64,000 bases of DNA from Hoeflea_A sp963921345 (GTDB taxonomy: Bacteria > Pseudomonadota > Alphaproteobacteria > Rhizobiales > Rhizobiaceae), in contig CAWUFE020000007.1 of the NCBI GenBank assembly GCA_963921345.3, positions 2,232,001-2,296,000 of the forward strand, written 5' to 3'. This document shows, one piece after another, positions 25,392 through 34,019 of this stretch (position 1 is the first letter of the stretch; each line of letters opens with the position of its first letter). The position numbers and the translations under genes were made by a program. Below the pieces are notes generated by a model, which did not search any database, had not been told where the DNA came from, and saw only the letters and a program-made list of their open reading frames with translations.

Positions 25392-26543
25392 TCAGTTCAG
25401 TACCCGGTCCTTGAGCGGTATCAGCGCGGCGCCGAAGGTCGAAGGATCGCCGTCGATCGCGCTCGGAATGTAGTCCGGCAACACACGTTTGCGCCCGTAG
25501 CGATCTTCGTCCGGCGGATCGCAGGCGTCGATCAGCAACTGCCGCAGGGCCGCCGGCGCTTCGCCGCCGAAGACGATGGCCGTCGGGTCGAGGATGGCGC
25601 GGATGGCGCGGACGACCAGATTGAGTTGCGGGCGCGCTTCTTCGATCCAGTCGGCGACGCCCGGCCAACCGGCATCGAAACGGGCGTTGAGTTCGGCGAT
25701 GGTGCCGATTTCGATGCCGTTTGCGGCGAGCCGTTTCAACAGCAGCCCCAGAGCTGGCCGATGCGATGATTCCTCGTCGGTATAGGTTTGGCTCAGTTCG
25801 CCCGCATTGCCGAAGCCGCCCAGCAGCGGCTTGCCGTCATAGATGAGACCGCCGCCGAAACCGTAGTTGAACGACAGATAGGCGAAGCAGGAATGAGTTC
25901 TGCCGGCGCCGACCAGCGACTCGCCGATGGCGCCGGCCGTGGCGTTGTTCTCCACCCAGACCGGCATGCCCAGCGCTGCCTCGAACAGTTCAGCCAGCGG
26001 CACGTTCGACCACTCCTCCAGCGGTTCGGGCGTCACAAACTGCCCCGGTTCCAGTGTTCTGTAGCCTGAAATGGCAACACCCAGGCCGAGAACCCGGTCG
26101 GCGGGAATGCGCTGACGCTCCAGAAGCTCTTCGACCGCCCGGGCGATCGCGGCCAGCGAGGGTTCGCGCCGGGTGGAATCCGTCGCCACGACGTCGTTGA
26201 CGATCTCGCGGCATTCCAGGTCGACGACGCAGAGGCGAATCGTGTCGGTGTTGACGGAAACGCCCAGGCTATAGATCGCTTGGGGATTGACGCTGACGGC
26301 CCTGCTCGGCTGTCCGCGACCGTTGATGACGGTCGATCCCACCTTGAGGAACCCGCGTGCCGTCAGCGCCTCCACCAGCCGGTGAACGGACTGCTGCGTC
26401 AGACGGGTGTGTGCGGTAATCGCCGAACGCGAAATACCGTCGTGGCGCCGCACCACATCCAGCACAAGCCGCTCATTGGCGCTGACCACCGACGGGTCGG
26501 GTTTGCGCATCAAGGTTGGTGATATTCCCGGGCGGCGTGACAT
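25392..26543 (-). CDS. ROK-family transcriptional regulator
   Basis: Protein of 383 residues with an N-terminal winged helix (RSAITAHTRLTQQSVHRLVEAL, in pieces; about 40-61) and a ROK domain. The sugar-kinase-like ATP or sugar site remains (VENNATAGAIGE). The usual ROK zinc cysteines (CxCGxxGCxE) are absent: the region reads GFGNAGELSQT. That is common in regulators that have lost kinase function. It is divergent from the PotABCD-like operon at 26772 and probably regulates it. The start at 26543 has a weak ribosome binding site. Confidence 0.85.
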   Translation of the reverse strand: MSRRPGISPTLMRKPDPSVVSANERLVLDVVRRHDGISRSAITAHTRLTQQSVHRLVEALTARGFLKVGSTVINGRGQPSRAVSVNPQAIYSLGVSVNTDTIRLCVVDLECREIVNDVVATDSTRREPSLAAIARAVEELLERQRIPADRVLGLGVAISGYRTLEPGQFVTPEPLEEWSNVPLAELFEAALGMPVWVENNATAGAIGESLVGAGRTHSCFAYLSFNYGFGGGLIYDGKPLLGGFGNAGELSQTYTDEESSHRPALGLLLKRLAANGIEIGTIAELNARFDAGWPGVADWIEEARPQLNLVVRAIRAILDPTAIVFGGEAPAALRQLLIDACDPPDEDRYGRKRVLPDYIPSAIDGDPSTFGAALIPLKDRVLN

Positions 26544-26677
26544 CGTTTCGAATCGTCTTTCTGTTGGAAACTGACTCTACAGGGCGGTTTGGAAGGCACG
26601 CAACCATACTGAAAACGCAGCAGGAATCGGTCGAAATCCGCAAAATCCCAAAGCCCTCTAGCCTTTTCGTTACTTTT

Positions 26678-26695
26678 CTGTCATATAAATATCAC
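26678..26695 (+). promoter_or_regulatory. PHO-box candidate upstream of the PotABCD-GDPD operon
   Basis: CTGTCAT (26678-26684), four AT bases, then ATATCAC (26689-26695). The first half matches the PhoB half-site CTGTCAT exactly and the second matches CTGTCAC at 5 of 7, giving 12 of 14. A weaker third repeat in register lies at 26667-26673. The site is 77 bp before the ATPase start and overlaps a CACAC-A-GTGTG palindrome (26693-26703) that might serve the ROK regulator. Confidence 0.5.
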
Positions 26696-26771
26696 ACAGT
26701 GTGTGTAAAAAAAAGGCCAACGGGACCGAACAGGCGATACCGCCCCGTCACGTTGAGGGAGGGTTCATTCG

Positions 26772-27824
26772 ATGACAGCGATCCGGGTTGTGGATGTCGA
26801 AATGCAGTTCGGCTCCTTCGTCGCGCTCAAGAGCATGTCGTTCGATGTCGCGGAGGGAGAGTTCGTCACGCTGCTCGGCCCGTCCGGATGCGGCAAGACG
26901 ACATTGCTGAAGCTGATCTCCGGATTTCTGCAGCCGACCTCGGGCCGAATCGAGATCAACGGCGAGGACGTCACCGGCGTGCCGCCGGAAAAGCGCGATA
27001 CCGCGCTTTGCTTCCAGTCCTACGCCCTGTTTCCGCATCTTTCGGTAAGGGAAAACCTGCTGTTCGGTCTGCGGCAGCAGAAGATGGCGTCGGCACAACG
27101 CGATGCGCGGCTGGCGCAGATCGTCGCTCAGGTCGATCTGGAACAGCATCTCGACAAGCTGCCGAACCAACTGTCGGGCGGCCAGCAGCAGCGCGTCGCC
27201 CTGGGCCGGGCGCTGGCCATGCGGCCAAGCGTCATTCTGTTCGACGAACCGCTGTCCAATCTCGACGCTAAGCTGCGCGAATCCGTGCGTTACGAGATCC
27301 GCAAGATCCAGCGAGAATACGGACTGACCGCCATCTACGTCACCCATGACCAGTATGAAGCGCTGGCGATGTCCGACCGGGTGTTCATCATGAACGGCGG
27401 TGTGGTTGAGCAATCGGGCGTACCGGAAGAAATCTACAGCCGACCGAAAACCAGTTTCGTTGCCGACTTCATCGGCAGCGCCAACATTCTCGACGCGACC
27501 GTTGTCGCCGAAAACGGCGGCACCCATTGGGAGGTCGAGACAGCGCTCGGGTCGCTCACCGTCGGCAGTGGGACACCTCCTCCCGCCAAAAACGTCCGCA
27601 TCTGCTGGCGTCCCGAGCGCGTGACTCTCGGCCGAGGCGCACAAAATACGGTCTCGGCCGAGGTCGCAACCCGGTCTTTCCAGGGCAATTTCACCGACAT
27701 TCTGTTCGCCTCCGGCAACGTCTCGCAGCGCCTGCAGCTCAACCGCGCCGATATCGGCGAAGGCGAGCGCATCGAATTTCACATCGATCCGGCCGACATC
27801 ACCTTCCTCGAGGCACTGTCATGA
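26772..27824 (+). CDS. ABC transporter ATP-binding protein (PotA family)
   Basis: ATPase of 350 residues. Walker A GPSGCGKTT (about 38-46), Q-loop CFQSYALFPHL, signature LSGGQQQRVALGRAL, Walker B LFDEPLSNLDA and switch His in YVTHDQYEAL. The C-terminal TOBE domain covers about 275-345. GGGAGGG lies 8 nt before ATG 26772. It is coupled by ATGA to the permease gene. The family moves polyamines, iron, thiosulfate or phosphonates; here the phosphodiesterase downstream and the PHO-box candidate suggest a phosphorus compound. Confidence 0.92.
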   Translation: MTAIRVVDVEMQFGSFVALKSMSFDVAEGEFVTLLGPSGCGKTTLLKLISGFLQPTSGRIEINGEDVTGVPPEKRDTALCFQSYALFPHLSVRENLLFGLRQQKMASAQRDARLAQIVAQVDLEQHLDKLPNQLSGGQQQRVALGRALAMRPSVILFDEPLSNLDAKLRESVRYEIRKIQREYGLTAIYVTHDQYEALAMSDRVFIMNGGVVEQSGVPEEIYSRPKTSFVADFIGSANILDATVVAENGGTHWEVETALGSLTVGSGTPPPAKNVRICWRPERVTLGRGAQNTVSAEVATRSFQGNFTDILFASGNVSQRLQLNRADIGEGERIEFHIDPADITFLEALS

Positions 27825-28678
27825 CGGCCCGCAAATGGCTGCAGGTAATCCTGCTGCTGGCGCCGGGGCTCGGGCTGATCGTCGGGCTGATCGGCGTGGT
27901 CGTCTACATCGCCATCGTGCAGTCTCTGGGCTACTACAACCTCGCCGGCGAGAGCGAATTTTCGCTGGAATTCTGGGAAAAGATGATCGACCGCAAGGCC
28001 TATCGCCGCTCGATCGCCTATTCCACCTATGTCGGAACGATCAGCGCGTTCGGCGCGGTCATAGTCGCCTATCCGCTGGCCATTTGGCTGCGCAAGCCGT
28101 TTCCGGGCTCGCTCACCATCAGCGCCGTGCTCAAGGCCCCGCTGCTGATCCACGGGCTAGTCGCCGCCTTCCTGTTCGTCAACGTGATCGCCTATCACGG
28201 CGTTCTGAACCAGTTCATGCAATGGCTGGGCATCTGGGACGGGCCGCGCCGCCTGCAAAACGACGACAACGCCATCGGCGTGCTGATCCTGCAGATCTGG
28301 AAGAACATGCCGTTTGCGCTGCTGCTTTTGACCGGTGCGGTCCAGGCGATCGGCGACGACGTGCTCGATGCGGCGCGGGACATGGGCGCCGGCAGCTTTG
28401 CCCGTTTCCGCAAGGTCATCGCACCGATGACGATTTCGGCGATGCAAGCCTCCCTCGTCATCATCTTCATCGGCGCGGTAGCCGACTTCTCCTTCCAGGT
28501 GATCGCCGGCCCCACCAACCGTCAGTCGCTGGCTCAGTTGATGGTCTTCTTCAAGGGCGGCGGCCGCTGGAACGACGCAGCCGTCGTCGGCGTCACCCTG
28601 ATGATCGTCTCGCTGGTCGGCGCCGGCATCCTGGCAACGGTGTCGCGCTTCGTTCTCAAGGGAAGGAGCGCATCATGA
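27821..28678 (+). CDS. ABC transporter permease (PotB-like)
   Basis: Inner-membrane subunit of 285 residues with six helices. The start ATG 27821 overlaps the ATPase stop (ATGA). The EAA loop is DAARDMGAGSFARFRKVIAP (about 185-204). It is coupled to the next permease by another ATGA overlap. Confidence 0.9.
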   Translation: MTARKWLQVILLLAPGLGLIVGLIGVVVYIAIVQSLGYYNLAGESEFSLEFWEKMIDRKAYRRSIAYSTYVGTISAFGAVIVAYPLAIWLRKPFPGSLTISAVLKAPLLIHGLVAAFLFVNVIAYHGVLNQFMQWLGIWDGPRRLQNDDNAIGVLILQIWKNMPFALLLLTGAVQAIGDDVLDAARDMGAGSFARFRKVIAPMTISAMQASLVIIFIGAVADFSFQVIAGPTNRQSLAQLMVFFKGGGRWNDAAVVGVTLMIVSLVGAGILATVSRFVLKGRSAS

Positions 28679-29502
28679 CCATGGCCGTGCTCAATCGTGG
28701 GCTTCTGATCCTGCTGCTGTCGGTCTGCACCCTGTGGCTCCTCATCCCCTTCACCATGGCAATCCTGTGGTCGCTGGTCGATCCGGCGCAACCGTGGACC
28801 GCCGACAAGCTGCTGCCGCCGGTGCTGTCGTTCTTCCGTTGGCAGAACATGTGGGTGAACTCGTCACTGCAGACAGCGCTGGTCAACTCCTATGTTCTGG
28901 CGCCGTCGGCGGCCCTGTTCGCCCTGCTCCTGGCCATGCCCACGGCCTTCGCATTCGGCCGGCTGCAGTTTCCCGGCAAGGAGGCCGCCAAGCTGGTCTC
29001 TCTGCTGCCGCTTGTCGTGCCCGAGTTCATTACCGCCGTGTTCTTCACCTCGCTGATGTTCCAGCTCGGCCTGCACACATGGCGTTTCGGCGCCATCGTC
29101 TTCGCCCATACCGTGATCTACCTGCCCTATGCGATCCGCATCCTGTCGGTGAGCTTCGAACAGGTCCGACAGGATCACATCGACGCGGCCCGCGACATGA
29201 GCGCCACCACGCTGGCGCGCTGGAAGGTCGCCTATCTTCCGGCCCTGAAACCCGGCATCCTGGCCGCCCTGCTCATCGTCTTCATCAAGTCGATCGAGGA
29301 ATTCGCCGTCGCCTTCATCGTCGGCGCGCCGAATTTCGTCACCATTCCGACGCTGCTCTATTCCAGCATGGGCCAGGACTTCGTCCGGCCCAACGCGGCA
29401 GTGCTCTCGCTCATTCTCTTCGTCCCCAATGTCATCCTGATGCTCTTCCTGGAGCGGTTGCTGCGCTCGGCCAACCCGTCACTGAGCTCCGGCAAGGGAT
29501 AG
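28675..29502 (+). CDS. ABC transporter permease (PotC-like)
   Basis: Second inner-membrane subunit, 275 residues, six helices. The EAA loop is DAARDMSATTLARWKVAYLP near residues 171-190. The start at 28675 is inside the ATGA overlap with the previous permease, after a GGAAGGAG site. The binding-protein gene follows 36 bp later. Confidence 0.9.
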   Translation: MTMAVLNRGLLILLLSVCTLWLLIPFTMAILWSLVDPAQPWTADKLLPPVLSFFRWQNMWVNSSLQTALVNSYVLAPSAALFALLLAMPTAFAFGRLQFPGKEAAKLVSLLPLVVPEFITAVFFTSLMFQLGLHTWRFGAIVFAHTVIYLPYAIRILSVSFEQVRQDHIDAARDMSATTLARWKVAYLPALKPGILAALLIVFIKSIEEFAVAFIVGAPNFVTIPTLLYSSMGQDFVRPNAAVLSLILFVPNVILMLFLERLLRSANPSLSSGKG

Positions 29503-29538
29503 ACGCGAATACCCCAAGCAACATGGAGGAATACACCG

Positions 29539-30645
29539 ATGCTTAAACGACTTTCCGCAGCCGCCCTGGCCCTGGCCACGGCAACATCCATGGCAGCGGC
29601 GGCCGACCTCAAATCGATGTCCTGGGACGACATCGTCGCCCAGGCCAAGCAGGAGGGCGAAGTCACCTGGTTCGTCTGGTACCTGCAGGACGACCTGCGC
29701 AACGCCGTCAAGCCGTTCGAGGAAAAGTACGGCATCAAGGTCACCATTCCGGAAGGCACGCTGGACGGCAATATCAGCAAACTGCTGGCCGAACGCGAGC
29801 GCGATCAGGGCGACATCGACGTCATGGCCTTCGGTTTCAACTCGGTCAACGACTGGGACATGCCGGCCATGTTCGAGAGTCTTTCCGAACTGGTGCCGAA
29901 TACGGACGGCCGCACCGGCAAGCTCGCCGGCATCGACGGCAACGGCTACACCTTCGCCTATTGGGGCAACCAGACCGGTATCGCCTATGACCCCGGCAAG
30001 GTCGCCGAAGGCGAGCTGCCGCAGACGCCGGACGATTTCGCCGCTTTCTGGGCGGCCAATCCGGAAAAATTCGGCTTCAACTACGAAAAGGGCGGCTCCG
30101 GCCCGTCCTATTTCGAAAACATGCTGCGCGTGATCAGCGGCGTGGATTTTACCAGCGGCGAAAGCAGCCCCGAAAAACTGGCCGCTCTCCAGCCCGGCAT
30201 CGACTTCTTCAACCAGCATGCCGAGAACTACCTCATCACCGCGTCGAACTCCGACAGCATCACCCGCGTCAGCGACGGCGAGCTGTGGATGGTGCCGGCT
30301 TGGGAGGACCACCTCGCCGGCCTGCAGAAGCGCGGCGAAGTGCGCTCCGATATCAAGTTCTACATCCCGTCCATGGGCATGAACGGCGGTGGCAACGGCG
30401 TTGCAATTCCGAAGAACGCGCCCAACAAGGCCGCGGCCCTGGTCTTTGTCGACTGGCTCACCTCGGCCGATACGCAGACCGCCTTCAACCGCGATTTCGG
30501 AACCGCGCCGATGCACGACAAGGCCGACGATTCCTTCGCCCTGGTGCCGGCATCGCAGCGTGCATATCGCATGCCGTGGGCGCCGAATCCCTTCGAAAAG
30601 GATGTGAAGGAATACTTCATCGAAAACGTGATCCTGGAGCGCTAG
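29539..30645 (+). CDS. ABC transporter substrate-binding protein (PotD/Fe-type family)
   Basis: Secreted binding protein of 368 residues with a signal peptide ending near AAA-ADLKSM (about 21-22). Features of the SBP_bac_6/8 group are visible, e.g. EGEVTWFVWYLQDDLRNAV, DIDVMAFGFNS and the C-terminal NGVAIPKNAPNKAAALVFVDWL. It is the fourth gene of the transporter operon, before the phosphodiesterase gene. Ligand unknown; glycerophosphodiesters or a phosphonate-like compound are possible from context. Confidence 0.88.
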   Translation: MLKRLSAAALALATATSMAAAADLKSMSWDDIVAQAKQEGEVTWFVWYLQDDLRNAVKPFEEKYGIKVTIPEGTLDGNISKLLAERERDQGDIDVMAFGFNSVNDWDMPAMFESLSELVPNTDGRTGKLAGIDGNGYTFAYWGNQTGIAYDPGKVAEGELPQTPDDFAAFWAANPEKFGFNYEKGGSGPSYFENMLRVISGVDFTSGESSPEKLAALQPGIDFFNQHAENYLITASNSDSITRVSDGELWMVPAWEDHLAGLQKRGEVRSDIKFYIPSMGMNGGGNGVAIPKNAPNKAAALVFVDWLTSADTQTAFNRDFGTAPMHDKADDSFALVPASQRAYRMPWAPNPFEKDVKEYFIENVILER

Positions 30646-30675
30646 TCGGATCATCCACGACTGCAATCCAATGGT

Positions 30676-30695
30676 GGCCGCACTTCGGTGCGGCC
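30676..30695 (+). other. Intercistronic stem-loop with UUCG tetraloop
   Basis: GGCCGCAC-TTCG-GTGCGGCC forms a perfect 8-bp stem closed by the very stable C(UUCG)G loop, 30 bp after the binding-protein stop and 30 bp before the phosphodiesterase start. No T tract follows, so mRNA stabilisation or partial termination is likely. Confidence 0.7.
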
Positions 30696-30725
30696 CCTCC
30701 CTTCTTGCCAGCACAAGGAACCCCC

Positions 30726-31499
30726 ATGGTCTCGACCAAGCCGTTCGTTCGCGAGCCCCTCATCGCCCATCGCGGCGCTTCCGCGCACGCGCCCGAGAAC
30801 ACGTTGACCGCCGTTCGCATGGCCAAGGAGATGGGTGCGCGCTGGATCGAGACCGATGTCCGCCTGACCTGCGACGGCGCGCTGGTTATGATCCATGACG
30901 AGACGCTCGACCGGACGACCGACGGCAGCGGTCCGGTGCTCATGTCGACGCTGAACGAGATCCGCTCGCTGGACGCGGGAGGATGGTTCTCGAACGAGTT
31001 TGCCGGCGAACCGGTTCCCACCCTGCACGAGTTCATCGCCTTTGTCCGTGCCGAGAGCCTCAACCTCCAACTCGAGCTCAAGGAGGCGTTCGGCCTCGAA
31101 GAGCAGCTGGTCCGACAGGTTCGAGACGTCCTGGTCGAAACCTGGCCTTTCGGCGAAAACGACCTGTTCCTGTCCGGTTTTTCCGAACGCTGCATGCGAC
31201 TCGCCGCCGAAGCCCTGCCGCAGGTCCCGCGCTGCCTGGCGGTCACCGTGACTCCGGAAGACCCGGCATTGCGGCTTGCCGAGACCGGGTGCCAGATCAT
31301 GCACCTGCAAAACGACTACTTGGACGATGCCGCCCTGGAGCGTCTCAATCGCAGCGGCATCGAATTCGCCGTCGCGACGATCAACGATCCGGGACGAGCC
31401 CACCGGCTGTTGCGCGGCGGGGCTCAATCCGTGCTTTCCGACGATCCCCTTGCCCTGCGCGGACTGGTCGACGAGCTGCCGTCTCCACGCGTCGCCTGA
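30726..31499 (+). CDS. Glycerophosphodiester phosphodiesterase
   Basis: Hydrolyses glycerophosphodiesters to glycerol 3-phosphate and an alcohol. It has 257 residues. Active-site motifs are present: IAHRGASAHAPENT (about 13-26), Glu and Asp in WIETDVRLT, His in VMIHDETLDRTTDG, and Glu in LQLELKEA. There is no signal peptide, so the substrate must be imported, which fits the transporter directly upstream. The start ATG 30726 has an AAGGA site. The tail ends with SVLSDDPLAL as in other family members. Confidence 0.92.
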   Translation: MVSTKPFVREPLIAHRGASAHAPENTLTAVRMAKEMGARWIETDVRLTCDGALVMIHDETLDRTTDGSGPVLMSTLNEIRSLDAGGWFSNEFAGEPVPTLHEFIAFVRAESLNLQLELKEAFGLEEQLVRQVRDVLVETWPFGENDLFLSGFSERCMRLAAEALPQVPRCLAVTVTPEDPALRLAETGCQIMHLQNDYLDDAALERLNRSGIEFAVATINDPGRAHRLLRGGAQSVLSDDPLALRGLVDELPSPRVA

Positions 31500-31575
31500 C
31501 GACCGCTGCCCGGTTGCAATTTGCGGCGAATTCCAATAGCCGCTTTGTGTCCTTCAACTGCAATCAGGCCGTGCC

Positions 31576-33045
31576 ATGTCCCTGCCCGCTCTCCTCGACC
31601 ACCTCAAACAGTCGGCCGCGCTCAGTCAGGTCGCCGCACTGCTGTCCTGGGACCAGGAGGCGATGATGCCGGAGCGCGGTGGCGCCCAGCGCGCCGAACA
31701 GTCCGGAGCGCTGGCGACGGTGCTGCACGGGCGCAGCGCCGACCCGCGCATTCCCGAGTGGATTGCCGGCATCGACCGGGACCAGCTCTCCCTGTTCGAC
31801 CGCCGCAACCTGGATGAGGCGCAACGGGCCTATGACAAGGCGACCAGGATCCCCGCGAGCCTGGCGGAAGAGACGGCCAAGGCCGCTTCGGAAGGCCAGC
31901 AGATCTGGGCGACCGCGCGCGCCGAGAAGGATTTTTCGAAATTTGCGCCGGCGCTGAAGCGCAATATCGAGCTGAAGCGCGAAACGGCCAAATGTCTGGC
32001 CGATCCCGGTACGGATCTCTATGACGCACTGCTCGACGAGTTCGAGCCGGGTGCCCGTTCGGTCGAATTGCTGCCGCTGTTGGAAGGCCTGCGGCCGCGT
32101 CTCGTGGCACTGCGCGCGAAGATCGCGGAAAAGCGGGAGCCGGAAGCGTTGAGCGGTCATTTTCCGGCCGCCGCCCAGCTTGATCTGGCCCGCAGAATAG
32201 CGACGCGCATCGGCTATGATCTGGAGGCGGGCCGTCTCGACACGGTGGTGCATCCCTTCTGCCTCGGCATTGCCGGCGATGTGCGCATCACCACGCGGGT
32301 CGACGAGGCCGACCCATTCAACTGCCTCTATTCGACCGTTCACGAAGTCGGTCATGCGCTCTACGGCCAGGGCGCGCCGGATCCCTACATGCCGGCGGCC
32401 GACTATTGCTCCATGGGCGTGCACGAGAGCCAGTCGCGCTTCTGGGAAAACCAGGTCGGCCGCTCGCGACCCTTCGCCGACTGGCTGTACCCGGCCATGA
32501 CGGATGCCTTCGGCGACCTCAACCTCAACGGTCCGGACGCTCTCTATGCCGCCGTCAACCGGGTCGAGACCGGCTTCATCCGCACCGAAGCCGACGAAGT
32601 GCACTACAACCTGCACATCCTGCTGCGCTTCGAACTGGAGCGGGAACTGATCGCCAGCACGCTCGAGGTCGATGATCTCGAGGCCGCCTGGAACGAGCGC
32701 TTCGCCCGTGATTTCGGCGTCGAGGTTCCCGACGTCAGCCTTGGGGTGCTGCAGGACGTGCACTGGTCGATCGGCCTGTTCGGCTATTTCCCGACCTACA
32801 GTCTCGGCAACATCTATTCCGCGTGCCTCGACCGGGCGATGCGCAAGGCCCTGCCCCACCGAGACGCCATGGTGCGCACCGCCGAAACCGCACCGATCCT
32901 CGACTGGCTGCGCAAGAACATCCATCAGGAGGGCCGGCTTTACCCGGCGCCGGAGCTGATCGAGCGGGCGACCGGAGAGGCACCCAGCGCGGAACCCTTG
33001 CTCGACTACCTCGAAGCCAAGTTCTCGGCGCTCTACGACCTCTAA
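31576..33045 (+). CDS. M32-family metallocarboxypeptidase
   Basis: Cytoplasmic zinc carboxypeptidase of 489 residues, the usual family length. The zinc motif HEVGH is at 256-260, followed by the third-ligand region HESQSRFWE (about 283-291). The N-terminal SWDQEAMMPERGG and the internal GIADVRITTRV-like segment (GDVRITTRVDEADP) are also typical. It removes C-terminal residues from peptides. It follows the phosphodiesterase gene by 76 bp; a functional link to the transporter is not evident. Confidence 0.93.
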   Translation: MSLPALLDHLKQSAALSQVAALLSWDQEAMMPERGGAQRAEQSGALATVLHGRSADPRIPEWIAGIDRDQLSLFDRRNLDEAQRAYDKATRIPASLAEETAKAASEGQQIWATARAEKDFSKFAPALKRNIELKRETAKCLADPGTDLYDALLDEFEPGARSVELLPLLEGLRPRLVALRAKIAEKREPEALSGHFPAAAQLDLARRIATRIGYDLEAGRLDTVVHPFCLGIAGDVRITTRVDEADPFNCLYSTVHEVGHALYGQGAPDPYMPAADYCSMGVHESQSRFWENQVGRSRPFADWLYPAMTDAFGDLNLNGPDALYAAVNRVETGFIRTEADEVHYNLHILLRFELERELIASTLEVDDLEAAWNERFARDFGVEVPDVSLGVLQDVHWSIGLFGYFPTYSLGNIYSACLDRAMRKALPHRDAMVRTAETAPILDWLRKNIHQEGRLYPAPELIERATGEAPSAEPLLDYLEAKFSALYDL

Positions 33046-33237
33046 ATCCGAACAACGAAGCTGGCTGGCGCGCTCGCCTCACCGGAAACGGCGGAGTCGG
33101 CCACGCTCCTGTTCGGACCTGCGAGCCTGATTCAGCGCGTAACCGCAACCTGCTGTATTTGAACTCTTTTCAAGTCCAATTCACAACGCGGACGGAGTCG
33201 TCCATGGCCAAGGGTTGAAATCACGACGGCCCTGTGA

Positions 33238-33247
33238 TTGTATACAA
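33238..33247. promoter_or_regulatory. GntR/FCD operator TTGTATACAA, copy 1
   Basis: Perfect 10-bp palindrome 50 bp before the GntR-family start. It is identical to the copy at 33265; the two centres are 27 bp apart. Such TTGTATACAA sites fit the operators of FCD-type GntR regulators, so autoregulation of the operon is likely. Confidence 0.75.
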
Positions 33248-33264
33248 ATCAGCAGATTGTATTT

Positions 33265-33274
33265 TTGTATACAA
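33265..33274. promoter_or_regulatory. GntR/FCD operator TTGTATACAA, copy 2
   Basis: Second perfect copy of the palindrome, ending 22 bp before the regulator's ATG. An additional half-site (ATTGTAT, 33256-33262) lies between the two copies. Binding here would block the promoter of the regulator-dehydrogenase-isomerase operon. Confidence 0.75.
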
Positions 33275-33296
33275 TTTGTGACGGGAGGCTTCATCG

Positions 33297-34019
33297 ATGC
33301 CGTACAGGCAAAATCATTTGCCCACTTCGCTGCATGTATACCGCGAGATCCGCAGCCGGATCCTGTCGCTGGATCTGGCACCCAACGCCCATCTCGGCGA
33401 ACAGGGCCTTGCCGACGAGTTGAATGTCAGCCGCACGCCGATCCGCGAAGCACTGGGGCGTCTTTCGGTCGAAGGCCTGGTCGAAATCTACCCGCGGCGC
33501 GGTGCGGTCGTCTCGCCGATCCGTCTCGGCGCCGTGCGTACCGCCCAGTTCGTCCGGGAAACCCTGGAAGCGGCGATCGTGCGCCAGGCGGCGGAGCTGG
33601 CGACTCCGTTGGGCGTCTTCCCGCTGCTGCAGACGATCGAAGAGCAAAAGCTGGCCGAACGCGAGAACGAACCGACCCTGTTCTATGCGGCGGACGAGAA
33701 GATGCACCGGCAGATCTGCGTCCTGGCGGATCGCGAGCCGGTCTGGCAACTGATCGAAGATGCCAAGACCCACATGGATCGTATTCGCAAGCTGACGCTG
33801 CAGCCGCGCACCATCAACGAGCTGATCTCGGATCACGAAGTCATCGTCGCCGCAATCCGCAGCCGGGACGCGGACCTGGCCGAATCGAAAGTGCGAGCAC
33901 ATCTGCGCACGATCCTCCCGAGCCTGGAACATCTGATGGAGCAGTATCCGGACTATTTCGACGTGAACGACGTCGAAGGCGGTGGTTCAGACACGAATGC
34001 GGTGGGAGCTGGCGGATGA
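33297..34019 (+). CDS. GntR-family regulator with FCD domain
   Basis: Regulator of 240 residues: winged helix at about 12-75 (GLADELNVSRTPIREALGRL) and an all-helical FCD sensor domain. The metal-binding positions of FCD domains appear as Asp and His in DEKMHRQI, His in SDHEVIVA and His in RAHLRTIL, so a metal-bound organic acid is the probable effector. GGGAGG precedes ATG 33297, 20 bp after the second TTGTATACAA site. It is coupled by ATGA to the dehydrogenase gene. Confidence 0.9.
   Translation: MPYRQNHLPTSLHVYREIRSRILSLDLAPNAHLGEQGLADELNVSRTPIREALGRLSVEGLVEIYPRRGAVVSPIRLGAVRTAQFVRETLEAAIVRQAAELATPLGVFPLLQTIEEQKLAERENEPTLFYAADEKMHRQICVLADREPVWQLIEDAKTHMDRIRKLTLQPRTINELISDHEVIVAAIRSRDADLAESKVRAHLRTILPSLEHLMEQYPDYFDVNDVEGGGSDTNAVGAGG

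Noticed and set aside
26772..30645. Polyamine or iron importer
   Set aside because: The protein family allows it, but no polyamine or iron gene is nearby, while a phosphodiesterase and a PHO-box candidate are. Not excluded.
33159..33173. TTGAA-N5-TTCAA inverted repeat before the GntR gene
   Set aside because: It is short, AT-rich and likely by chance; the two exact TTGTATACAA sites explain regulation better.
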